From Candidatus Omnitrophota bacterium (lineage in GTDB: Bacteria > Omnitrophota > Koll11 > Zapsychrales > Aceulaceae), in contig JAOZRJ010000111.1 of NCBI GenBank assembly GCA_029931885.1, positions 1 to 5,667 of the forward strand: 5,667 bases of DNA, read 5' to 3'. The position numbers and the translations under genes were made by a program. This document shows, piece by piece, positions 1 through 5,667 of the stretch. The notes beneath the pieces are model-generated. The model saw nothing but the letters and a program-made list of their open reading frames with translations, searched no databases and had not been told where the DNA came from. Each line of letters starts with the position of its first letter. Within the stretch, counting starts at the first letter, position 1.

Positions 1-122
1 GTGAGTGCCCAGTAGAAGCAATCAGCCAAGGAGATCCGTACTATATAATTGACGCAGAAAAATGTATTGATTGCGGAGCTTGTGTAGCTGTTTGCCCTAC
101 TGAAGCGATTATCGCTGAATAA
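1..122 (+). CDS. 2[4Fe-4S] ferredoxin, C-terminal part (5' end outside window)
   Basis: Small electron carrier of the clostridial 2[4Fe-4S] ferredoxin family, acting in the cytoplasm. The reading frame starts at base 3 and ends with TAA at 120-122, giving 39 visible residues. The visible part begins with E-C-P-V-E-A-I, where the Cys followed by Pro is the last ligand of one cluster motif. The complete second motif follows, C21-I-D-C24-G-A-C27-V-A-V-C31-P (numbered from the first visible residue). The spacing between the motifs matches the usual protein of about 55 residues, so roughly 17 residues with the other three Cys of the first motif lie upstream of the window. Start and promoter cannot be seen. 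The redox partner is unknown. It converges on the phoH gene and shares a terminator with it. Family assignment is secure; the specific role is not. Confidence 0.93.
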   Translation, partial: ECPVEAISQGDPYYIIDAEKCIDCGACVAVCPTEAIIAE

Positions 123-133
123 ATTTCTGGATA

Positions 134-169
134 AAAAAGGGCGGCTTTTTAAAAAAAGCCGCCCTTTTT
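134..169. terminator. Bidirectional rho-independent terminator between ferredoxin and phoH
   Basis: The arms at 134-150 and 153-169 are exact reverse complements, 17 bases each. The core is GGGCGGC/GCCGCCC, flanked inside and outside by A and T tracts. On the plus strand the GC stem is followed by TTTTT (165-169) just after the ferredoxin stop. On the minus strand it is followed by TTTTTT (138-133) about 20 bases past the phoH stop. The symmetry lets it end both converging transcripts. The innermost A/T pairs probably open to form the loop. Confidence 0.92.
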
Positions 170-188
170 CTTTGCTTAAAACCCTTTT

Positions 189-1508
189 TTACAATTCATC
201 AACCGCTAAAGATGCTAATTCAGATCTCTCGCTTTTAGTCAAAAGAACATGTCCAAAAAGCTTACTCTTCTTAAGCCTCTCAACAGCATAAGATAATCCA
301 TTAGAATTCGCGTCCAAATAAGGATTATCAATCTGATCAGGATCCCCTGTCAAAATAATCTTTGTCCCTTCTCCAGCTCTAGAAACAATTGTCTTAATTT
401 CATGCGGTGTTAAATTTTGCGCTTCATCAACAATCAAAAATTGATCAGGAATGCTTCTCCCTCGAATATACGTTAAAGCCTCAATTTCTATCAAATCCGA
501 ATTCATCAAATGCTGAACAGTTAAGTCACTTGTTGCGATCCCGTCAATTTTTAAAGTAATCGATCGTTTTAAAATAAATTCTAAATTATCATAAATCGGC
601 TGCATCCAATAAGTCAGCTTCTTTTCTTTGTTTCCAGGAAGATATCCAATATCCTTACCCAATGGAATAATTGGTCTCGCTACAAGCAATCGTTCATAGG
701 AAGAAGTTTTTTCCATAACCTTAGACAATCCACAAGCAATAGCCATAAGCGTTTTACCTGTTCCCGCCTGGCCAACCAAGGTCACAAGCTTAACATCATC
801 ATTTAAAAGAAGATCCAAAGCAAATCTTTGCTCAACATTTAGAGGACGAATACCCATAGCGGAAAATTCTTTTTTCATCGGAACAATTACATTATCAGCA
901 CCATCGTATCGACAAATTGCCGAAGAAGAAACATCATCTGCAGCCTTAGCCAAAACATATTCATTTTCAAACAACGTATAACCTTTTACTTCTAACTTCT
1001 CTTCGGAGTAAAGACGATTAATTTCCTCTTTTGGAACCTCAATCTCCCTCCATCCTTTATAAAGATTAGAATATTCAACCTTTTCTTTTTCATAATCCGC
1101 AGATTTTATACCAAGTGCTTCTGCTTTTATACGCGCATTAATATCCTTAGATATAAAAAATACCGTCTTTGATTTTCTTTGCAGGCTCCACGCTACAGCT
1201 AAAATCTTATTATCATTTAATTGCGTGTCAATATCTGGAATGTCAATATCCTTAGGGCCAAACGAAATAATGAGCGTCCCTCCGTTTGACATTTTAGCGC
1301 CTTTTTTTAACGCTCCCTTTTTAATCAATGTATCAATCTCTCTCAAAACTTCACGCGCATGCATTCCCTTTTTATCAGGACTGGACTTAAATGTATCTAG
1401 TTCTTCAATAACAATAACCGGAATAATAACATTATTATCCGCAAAAGAATAAATCGAATGCGGATTATGAATCAATACATTTGTATCCAGAACAAAATTC
1501 TTTTTCAT
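189..1508 (-). CDS. PIN domain-PhoH family ATPase (PhoH2/YlaK type)
   Basis: Two-domain protein of 439 residues. The N-terminal PIN-type nuclease domain (about 1-140) opens with FVLDTNVLIHNP and has the acidic residues expected of an active PIN fold: D8, E35/E36, D99 and D122. A linker region (about 145-215) leads to a PhoH P-loop ATPase domain. That domain has Walker A GQAGTGKT (246-253), Walker B FLIVDEAQN (357-365), the LTGDPDQID strand (386-394) and a C-terminal KSERSELA segment with R428, a candidate arginine finger. Related PIN-PhoH proteins (PhoH2 of mycobacteria) are described as ATP-dependent RNA helicase/RNases, so RNA processing in the cytoplasm is the likely role; the substrate is unknown. 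The ATG follows AAAAGGA with 5 bases of spacing. The gene starts 20 bases after the ilvD stop, so it is probably co-transcribed with ilvD and ends at the shared terminator. All key motifs are intact. Family call is very sure; function is inferred. Confidence 0.95.
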   Translation of the reverse strand: MKKNFVLDTNVLIHNPHSIYSFADNNVIIPVIVIEELDTFKSSPDKKGMHAREVLREIDTLIKKGALKKGAKMSNGGTLIISFGPKDIDIPDIDTQLNDNKILAVAWSLQRKSKTVFFISKDINARIKAEALGIKSADYEKEKVEYSNLYKGWREIEVPKEEINRLYSEEKLEVKGYTLFENEYVLAKAADDVSSSAICRYDGADNVIVPMKKEFSAMGIRPLNVEQRFALDLLLNDDVKLVTLVGQAGTGKTLMAIACGLSKVMEKTSSYERLLVARPIIPLGKDIGYLPGNKEKKLTYWMQPIYDNLEFILKRSITLKIDGIATSDLTVQHLMNSDLIEIEALTYIRGRSIPDQFLIVDEAQNLTPHEIKTIVSRAGEGTKIILTGDPDQIDNPYLDANSNGLSYAVERLKKSKLFGHVLLTKSERSELASLAVDEL

Positions 1509-1528
1509 CTTTTTCCTTTTATTAAATG

Positions 1529-3280
1529 TTATTTAGGATTTTTTAAGACTGCACCTGTATCTGCGCTTGTTACAAAAGCCGCATAGCGCTTGAGCCATCC
1601 ACCTTCAACCTTTGATTTAAAAGGTTTTAATTTCTTAAGACGTTTTTTAATTTCAGATGATGTCAGTTTTACATGAAGTTTATTTTTATGTGCATCAATT
1701 TCAATAATGTCACCATTTTTTAAAATAGCAATCTCCCCTCCAGCTGCGGCTTCAGGAGAAATATGGCCGATACAAAGGCCTCGGGTTCCACCGGAAAAAC
1801 GACCATCTGTAATAAGCGCTGCTCGGATTCCAGCTCCTCTCAATGCAGATGTCGGAGACAACATTTCCTGCATCCCAGGCCCGCCCTTCGGTCCTTCATA
1901 GCGAATAACAACAACTTCTCCATCTTTAACTTGTCCCTTCAAAATGCCCTTTAAGGCATCTTCTTGAGATTCATAAATTCGTGCAGGTCCGGAAAAGACA
2001 AACATGTCTTCATCAACACCGCTTGTTTTAACAACTGACCCTTTTCTTGCAATATTACCAGACAGAATTGCTAAACCACCTTGTTTTGAAAAAGCCTTTT
2101 TGGTTGGGAGCAAAATCTTTCCATCAGATTTTGGAGATTTTAAAACATAATTTCCAAGCGTTCCATAAACAGTTTTCGCTTTTAAATTCAGCGGTACTTT
2201 TGTCTTTCCATCATAAATAGCTTTTAAAATAGCGCCCATTCCTCCGATACGGTGAACATCCTCAAGATGAACATCCATTCTTGACGGAGAAACCTTGATC
2301 ACATTCGGCGTTAATTTAGAAAGCTGATCAATTCTTTTCAAATCATAAGGAATTCCAGCTTCATGTGCCAACGCTAAAACATGCAAAACAGTATTAGTAG
2401 ATCCACCCATAGCCATGTCCAGAATAAAAGCATTATCTATAGAATGCTTCTTTAAAATATCTAAAGGACGTATATTCTTCTTTAACAACTGAATCAATTG
2501 CTGAGAAGCTTTTTTAGCAAGATTAATACGCTTTGGATTTATTTTATATTGATGTTTTTTACCTTTGACAGGAACTGTAGCTGTAATGGTTCCATTTCCA
2601 GGAAGTGCAAAGCCCAATACTTCACCTAAGCAATTCATAGAATTTGCCGTAAACATCCCCGAACAGCTTCCAAAACTTGGACAAGCTTGAGATGTTAAAT
2701 TTTCTAAAGTTTTCTTTTTCATTTTCCCAGCACTATATTCTCCAACTCCCTCAAAAACTGAAATAAGATCCGTACATCTGGATCCTGCAAGCATAGGACC
2801 ACCACTGACATAAATTGCTGGAATGTTTATTCGAGCCATAGAATTATACATGGCAGGTACGATTTTATCGCAATTACCAATCCCAATCCAGGCATCACAC
2901 GGATGCGCTCCGATAATAGTTTCTATTTGATCTGTGATCAGCTCACGTGAAGCAAGCGAATATTTCATTCCAAAATGACCCATTGCAATGCCATCACAAA
3001 TAGCACCTCCGATATTGGCATACCATACATTTACACCTAACTTTTCTAATTCATTCTTTACAATCAATCCTATCTGATCTAAATGTGCGTGTCCTGGAAT
3101 TTGTGTTGTATAGGAATTAATAATGGTCACAAACGGCTTTTTCAAATCTTTGATATTCTTTAAAACACCCTCAGCCATCATGAGCGACACGCCAGGAAGC
3201 ATATGCGCTCCTACGCGAAAAACATCACTTCCATTCTTACGAACATTCTCAATTCCTTGATTTACAGCTTTTGCAGACAT
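1529..3280 (-). CDS. ilvD: Dihydroxy-acid dehydratase
   Basis: Converts 2,3-dihydroxy-isovalerate and 2,3-dihydroxy-3-methylvalerate to the 2-keto acids, the third common step of valine and isoleucine synthesis. It is a cytoplasmic Fe-S/Mg enzyme. The 583 residues span the full family length. Signatures seen: NSYTTQIPGHAHL (55-67), CDGIAMGHFGM (95-105), NCDKIVPAM (136-144), VSGGPMLAG (158-166), GSCSGMFTANSMNC (204-217), MGGSTNTVLH (291-300), GPKGGPGMQEM (463-473) and DGRFSGGTRGLCIGH (492-506). C137 and C206 are the conserved cluster cysteines. The first cysteine of plant-type [2Fe-2S] enzymes is absent from the N55-S56-Y57 region, as in the E. coli-like branch, and C95 precedes the conserved D96. 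This hints at an oxygen-sensitive cluster, by inference only. The ATG has a clear AGGAG (plus-strand bases 3287-3291) 6 bases upstream. It heads an ilvD-phoH pair. No other ilv gene is in the window. Confidence 0.97.
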   Translation of the reverse strand: MSAKAVNQGIENVRKNGSDVFRVGAHMLPGVSLMMAEGVLKNIKDLKKPFVTIINSYTTQIPGHAHLDQIGLIVKNELEKLGVNVWYANIGGAICDGIAMGHFGMKYSLASRELITDQIETIIGAHPCDAWIGIGNCDKIVPAMYNSMARINIPAIYVSGGPMLAGSRCTDLISVFEGVGEYSAGKMKKKTLENLTSQACPSFGSCSGMFTANSMNCLGEVLGFALPGNGTITATVPVKGKKHQYKINPKRINLAKKASQQLIQLLKKNIRPLDILKKHSIDNAFILDMAMGGSTNTVLHVLALAHEAGIPYDLKRIDQLSKLTPNVIKVSPSRMDVHLEDVHRIGGMGAILKAIYDGKTKVPLNLKAKTVYGTLGNYVLKSPKSDGKILLPTKKAFSKQGGLAILSGNIARKGSVVKTSGVDEDMFVFSGPARIYESQEDALKGILKGQVKDGEVVVIRYEGPKGGPGMQEMLSPTSALRGAGIRAALITDGRFSGGTRGLCIGHISPEAAAGGEIAILKNGDIIEIDAHKNKLHVKLTSSEIKKRLKKLKPFKSKVEGGWLKRYAAFVTSADTGAVLKNPK

Positions 3281-3363
3281 TTTTTTCTCCTATGTTAAAA
3301 GTCAATAACTCTAATCTTGGTCAACCTAAAGGACGAATGTAGCTCCTTCCGTTGATAAAATCA

Positions 3364-3443
3364 GGCAAACGATAAACTGTGAGGCGAATCCGGACGCAGC
3401 CTAAAAGGACCGTTCGTTGAGCCGAATGGTTTATCGTTTCGCC
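3364..3443. repeat. Long imperfect inverted repeat in the ilvD upstream region
   Basis: The left arm GGCAAACGATAAAC (3364-3377) pairs over all 14 bases with the right arm at 3429-3443, leaving only C3440 bulged. The 51 enclosed bases can fold further: 3385-3391 can pair with 3407-3409 plus 3413-3416. A competing helix is possible, because AGGCGAA (3382-3388) is an exact complement of TTCGCCT (3438-3444) and overlaps the right arm, so both helices cannot form together. If ilvD is transcribed from the proposed promoter, this lies in its 5' leader. No T-box signature, recognised riboswitch core or terminator-like T run accompanies it. It could be a regulatory leader, a small RNA, or the remnant of a short mobile repeat. 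The inverted repeat is certain; its function is not. Confidence 0.6.
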
Positions 3444-3479
3444 TTGCGTGCTAATTTAAACAGCAATAAAAGTTAATAT

Positions 3480-3508
3480 ATTGTAGCCTTAAGATTATTT
3501 ACACACAA
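3480..3508 (-). promoter_or_regulatory. Possible sigma-70-type promoter for ilvD
   Basis: Read on the minus strand, TTGTGT (3508-3503) and TACAAT (3485-3480) are separated by exactly 17 bases. The -10 matches TATAAT at five of six positions; the -35 keeps only the TTG. It lies just past the stop of the upstream membrane-protein gene. A start near 3473 would give an ilvD leader of about 190 bases that includes the inverted repeat at 3364-3443. In AT-rich DNA such matches arise by chance, so support is modest. Confidence 0.33.
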
Positions 3509-3517
3509 TACAAAAAT

Positions 3518-4126
3518 TTAATTATCTCTTATGAATAAAAGAGGAAAAACAATATCGCTGACACAACATGGAATCCAAACCGCAAAAAATAAAAATAGAA
3601 ATATTCCAACGTAAGCTAAAAACGCTAACGGAGCTCCAATCGCCATAATTACATGAAATAACGACGCCCATGTGCTGATTAAAACATGAGAACCATGCGG
3701 AAATTTTGTCATAGGCTTAAAATAAGCAATCGCAACCCCTAGAATAGCCAAAGGATTAACAAGCCACCATCTTTCAATAAAGCCAAGGTGCAGTTCCCTG
3801 TGAGGCATATTTAAAAGTGTTTCTCCTAAGTAAGGAATCACAGAGTCACTTAACGTCGCAATGCCAATAGATCCTACATAACCGATAACAAGAAGAACCC
3901 AAATGTTACATTTCTTTCCAAGCTGTCCGCATTTATAACGCTGATACATCGACGCTGTAACAAGAGCACTCAACAAAACATGCAGTGGGTGAAGAACGTA
4001 GAATATATTAAAGGCAATGTCATTCGGTATTTTCTGAAAAAATACCATTAAAACAACGCCCAAAAGGGCTCCAAATATCGTAAACGGTGAATGTTCTTTC
4101 AATTCGTGAATGATCGTTTTTATCAT
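3518..4126 (-). CDS. Uncharacterised six-helix membrane protein with conserved-looking His/Cys/Asp residues
   Basis: I do not recognise this 202-residue protein as a named family. Hydrophobic segments at about 15-30, 38-60, 74-91, 121-136, 145-164 and 166-188 suggest six inner-membrane helices. Potential metal-binding or proton-carrying residues sit in or beside them: H46-x-x-H49 in helix 2, D94 in SDSVIPYLGE, H109 and H113 after it, H144 and H147 in PHGSHVLI, H158, and C187-C188 followed by D191 near the C terminus. The ATG at 4126-4124 is chosen because AGGAG lies 7 bases upstream (plus-strand bases 4134-4138) and starts MIKTIIHELKEHSPFT. The frame stays open for 47 more codons upstream, but those overlap the CHR gene and read as unlikely Cys/Ser/Tyr-rich protein. 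It is the last gene of the CDF-CHR operon, 26 bases after the CHR gene, so an ion-transport role is inferred from context only. Confidence 0.85.
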   Translation of the reverse strand: MIKTIIHELKEHSPFTIFGALLGVVLMVFFQKIPNDIAFNIFYVLHPLHVLLSALVTASMYQRYKCGQLGKKCNIWVLLVIGYVGSIGIATLSDSVIPYLGETLLNMPHRELHLGFIERWWLVNPLAILGVAIAYFKPMTKFPHGSHVLISTWASLFHVIMAIGAPLAFLAYVGIFLFLFFAVWIPCCVSDIVFPLLFIRDN

Positions 4127-4152
4127 ATTTTTACTCCTACTTTTAAAATTTC

Positions 4153-4677
4153 TTAATGTGTTAAGAATGCACCAATCAACCCTGCCCCAATAATAATAAA
4201 AGCAGGATGAACTTTTGTAAATAGAAAAAGTCCGAATGCAATAACAACTAAAACAACATTCTTCCAATTTGTTAAATTATTAACCCCGACCGTCTGAAAA
4301 GCAACAGCAATAATCATCGCAAAAATTACAACCTGAATCGTATTAAATGCATTTTTGACATGAGGCAATGTCTTATATTGATTATAAAAATACGTAGCGA
4401 CTAAAACTAAAATGACTGGCGATAAAAGGTTAGCGATATTTGCAACGATTGCCCCTGGGATACCTGCTACTTTATTTCCTGTATAGGTTGCGAATTTCAC
4501 AGATATCGCTCCTGGAAAAATCTTTACGATTCCCAAGACATCTAAGAATTCCTGCCTTGTGAGCCAATGATATCTCTCTACCACATCTTTTTCAATCAAA
4601 GGTAGAAATGAATACGCTCCGCCAATAGCGAATAATCCTATGCGAAAGAATACCAAGAAAATCTGAAACAAAATCAT
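4153..4677 (-). CDS. Chromate-transporter-family protein, single short CHR domain
   Basis: Integral membrane protein of 174 residues made of one CHR domain, half the size of classical two-domain ChrA. Seen: a first helix running into FRIGLFAIGGAYSFLPLIEKD (11-31), the WLTRQEFLDVLGIV segment (38-51), P55-G56-A57 and the ATYTGNKVAG stretch (63-72), followed by hydrophobic segments at about 76-97, 111-130, 139-154 and 155-172. Short CHR proteins are usually encoded as adjacent pairs that assemble together; no second CHR gene is next to this one. The usual PGP motif reads PGA, and K61 stands where many relatives have a polar residue, so chromate export should not be assumed. The ATG has AGGAG 6 bases upstream (plus-strand bases 4684-4688), directly against the TAG of the CDF gene. 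The 11-base gap points to one transcript and possibly translational coupling. Family call is strong; substrate is unknown. Confidence 0.9.
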   Translation of the reverse strand: MILFQIFLVFFRIGLFAIGGAYSFLPLIEKDVVERYHWLTRQEFLDVLGIVKIFPGAISVKFATYTGNKVAGIPGAIVANIANLLSPVILVLVATYFYNQYKTLPHVKNAFNTIQVVIFAMIIAVAFQTVGVNNLTNWKNVVLVVIAFGLFLFTKVHPAFIIIGAGLIGAFLTH

Positions 4678-4688
4678 TCTTATCTCCT

Positions 4689-5609
4689 CTAGCTATTGCT
4701 CGAATGCTTTACATAAGGCTCTAGGTGAACAACAACATCAGCAATCTCTGGGCCCTCCTTAATCAAGCGAACCTTAACCTGCTCAGAAATATTATGTCCT
4801 TCTAAAACGCTTAAATGCGGATCAACTTGGATATGAAGATCTATATACCAGCTTGCTCCCATACGCCTCGAACGAAGCGCATGAAAAGATTTAACGCCAT
4901 CCGTATCAAGAACAATGCTTTCAATTTTCTCTCGATTTCTTTTCGAAGTTCCTGCGTCAACCAGTTCATATAAAGCTGGATGAATTATTTTCCAGCTTGC
5001 ATACAAAATAAAAAGCGACGCTACAAAAGCTCCGATGTTATCCAGAAAAGCCCATCGAGAACTTACAGACGCCACGGCAACCGTTATCGCAACCGGAATT
5101 GAACTAAGAGCGTCTGTTCGATGATGCCACGCATTCGCAACAACAGCGGAGGATTTAACTTTTCTTCCCACGGCAACAGTCCATCGATATAAAGCTTCTT
5201 TAAAAACAATAGAGAAAAATGCACCCCAAAAAGCAATCCAGCTCGGACGTCCTGCGTTGTCAGAAAAAGTTATGAGCGCATGATACGCTATTCCAACACC
5301 AATCAACAAAAGCACTAAGCCCATCACAATTGTAATAATTGTTTCAATGCGGCCGTGCCCGTAAGGATGGCTTTTATCTGCAGGTTTAGACCAGAAACGA
5401 ACACCAAAAAGAACAGCAAAATCTGTGCTTAAGTCTGATATCGAATGAACAGCATCAGCAACAACAGCCTGGCTTCCTCCTAAAATTCCAAGAAAAAGTT
5501 TAACACCAGACAAAAAAACATTAACGCCAACACCAACCCAGGTAATCCTTTTTATTTCTTGAATATCTTTAGAAAGTAAATTACAGCTAATATTCATTTT
5601 AGTGTTCAC
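4689..5609 (-). CDS. Cation diffusion facilitator (CDF) family divalent metal exporter
   Basis: Inner-membrane, proton-coupled exporter of divalent metals, 306 residues, the usual CDF length. Six helices lie near 22-44, 46-72, 90-112, 122-140, 155-183 and 188-208, followed by a cytosolic ferredoxin-like domain (about 211-300). The transport site in helices 2 and 5 reads H55-x-x-x-D59 (VHSISD) and H162-x-x-x-D166 (WHHRTD), an HD-HD arrangement where E. coli YiiP has DD-HD. The HPYGHGRIE loop (81-89) is typical of the family. HD-HD sites are often linked to zinc, but related bacterial members move manganese or iron, so the metal is open. The longest frame starts with GTG at 5609-5607; an ATG four codons in (5597-5595) is as likely. 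Neither has a recognisable ribosome site, unlike the other genes here. An in-frame TAA upstream excludes longer starts. It is the first gene of the transport operon. Confidence 0.95.
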   Translation of the reverse strand: MNTKMNISCNLLSKDIQEIKRITWVGVGVNVFLSGVKLFLGILGGSQAVVADAVHSISDLSTDFAVLFGVRFWSKPADKSHPYGHGRIETIITIVMGLVLLLIGVGIAYHALITFSDNAGRPSWIAFWGAFFSIVFKEALYRWTVAVGRKVKSSAVVANAWHHRTDALSSIPVAITVAVASVSSRWAFLDNIGAFVASLFILYASWKIIHPALYELVDAGTSKRNREKIESIVLDTDGVKSFHALRSRRMGASWYIDLHIQVDPHLSVLEGHNISEQVKVRLIKEGPEIADVVVHLEPYVKHSSNS

Positions 5610-5624
5610 AGTAAGCCAATTTAG

Positions 5625-5641
5625 AAATTATTAAATAATTT
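5625..5641. promoter_or_regulatory. Perfect 8-1-8 palindrome upstream of the CDF gene, candidate operator
   Basis: AAATTATT (5625-5632), a single A, then AATAATTT (5634-5641) form a perfect inverted repeat 15 bases before the GTG start codon. The inner 7-1-7 layout is the one used by Fur, Zur and PerR boxes, though only the geometry and AT-richness match. It would sit in or near the core promoter, where a repressor could act. It is all A and T, so chance is a serious alternative. The window ends too close by to define the promoter. Confidence 0.33.
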
Positions 5642-5667
5642 TAACTTTTAATGTTGTTTGAAACCCA

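Larger units (their letters stand above)
3281..3517. other. Intergenic gap between ilvD and the membrane-protein operon
   Basis: This 237-base stretch has no convincing gene. It holds the ilvD ribosome site (3287-3291), the inverted repeat (3364-3443), a near-duplicate of CCTAAAGGAC (3325-3334 and, with one extra A, 3400-3410) and the candidate promoter (3480-3508). No intrinsic terminator follows the membrane-protein gene that ends at 3518, so upstream transcription may run on into ilvD. Confidence 0.8.

Noticed and set aside
1225..1452. Plus-strand open frame of 75 codons inside phoH
   Set aside because: It is antisense to the well-supported PIN domain, has no ribosome site or recognisable domain, and is explained as a shadow of the real gene.
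1707..1954. Two overlapping plus-strand open frames inside ilvD
   Set aside because: They lie antisense to the conserved C-terminal motifs of IlvD and are low-complexity by-products of that coding sequence.
3295..3324. Minus-strand leader peptide of nine codons with Ile and Val codons, as in attenuation
   Set aside because: It needs a TTG start with a poorly placed ribosome site, has only three branched-chain codons, and no terminator/antiterminator follows.
3292..3342. Plus-strand frame of 16 codons just upstream of ilvD
   Set aside because: It has no ribosome site, is very short, and overlaps the ilvD leader antisense; nothing supports translation.
3322..3443. Integron attC site
   Set aside because: GTTGAGC at 3416-3422 fits the GTTRRRY core, but no matching RYYYAAC partner lies at the right place, no cassette array is present, and the neighbours are housekeeping genes.
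3281..3480. T-box or known riboswitch in the ilvD leader
   Set aside because: The T-box core AGGGTGG and recognisable riboswitch cores were not found on the minus strand, and there is no intrinsic terminator before ilvD.
4127..4267. Upstream in-frame extension of the six-helix protein by 47 codons
   Set aside because: It overlaps the end of the CHR gene in another frame, reads as Cys/Ser/Tyr-rich sequence unlike a membrane-protein N terminus, and the ATG at 4126 has a strong AGGAG site.

Overview
This AT-rich bacterial window holds six genes in two convergent groups. A truncated ferredoxin gene enters from the left on the plus strand. All five other genes lie on the minus strand and read right to left: a cation-efflux (CDF) transporter, a single-domain chromate-transporter-like (CHR) protein, an unrecognised six-helix membrane protein, dihydroxy-acid dehydratase (ilvD) and a PIN-PhoH ATPase. 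The ferredoxin is of the 2[4Fe-4S] type common in anaerobes, and the dehydratase looks like a labile Fe-S enzyme. An anaerobic or microaerophilic bacterium is therefore likely. Base composition and protein style would fit an uncultured lineage such as Omnitrophota, but the window has no marker that fixes the phylum.

Layout. 1-122: end of the ferredoxin gene. 134-169: a near-perfect GC-core hairpin with A and T tracts on both sides, which can terminate both converging transcripts. 189-3280: phoH and ilvD, 20 bases apart and probably co-transcribed. 3281-3517: a 237-base gap holding a possible ilvD promoter and a long imperfect inverted repeat that would lie in the ilvD 5' leader. 3518-5609: three membrane-protein genes separated by only 11 and 26 bases, almost certainly an operon. 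5610-5667: upstream region with a perfect 8-1-8 palindrome that could be an operator.

How the genes may work together. The CDF exporter, the CHR protein and the His/Cys/Asp-bearing membrane protein form a plausible inorganic-ion transport cassette; this rests on gene order plus family knowledge, and the substrate is unknown. ilvD supplies the third common step of isoleucine and valine synthesis. phoH trails it and probably acts in RNA metabolism; no functional link between those two is evident beyond operon position. No terminator is visible between the transport cassette and ilvD, so read-through across all five minus-strand genes is possible.

The items most worth a second look are the unrecognised 202-residue membrane protein and its cassette, the palindrome in front of the CDF gene, and the structured leader of ilvD. 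Nothing here amounts to a demonstrated new system.
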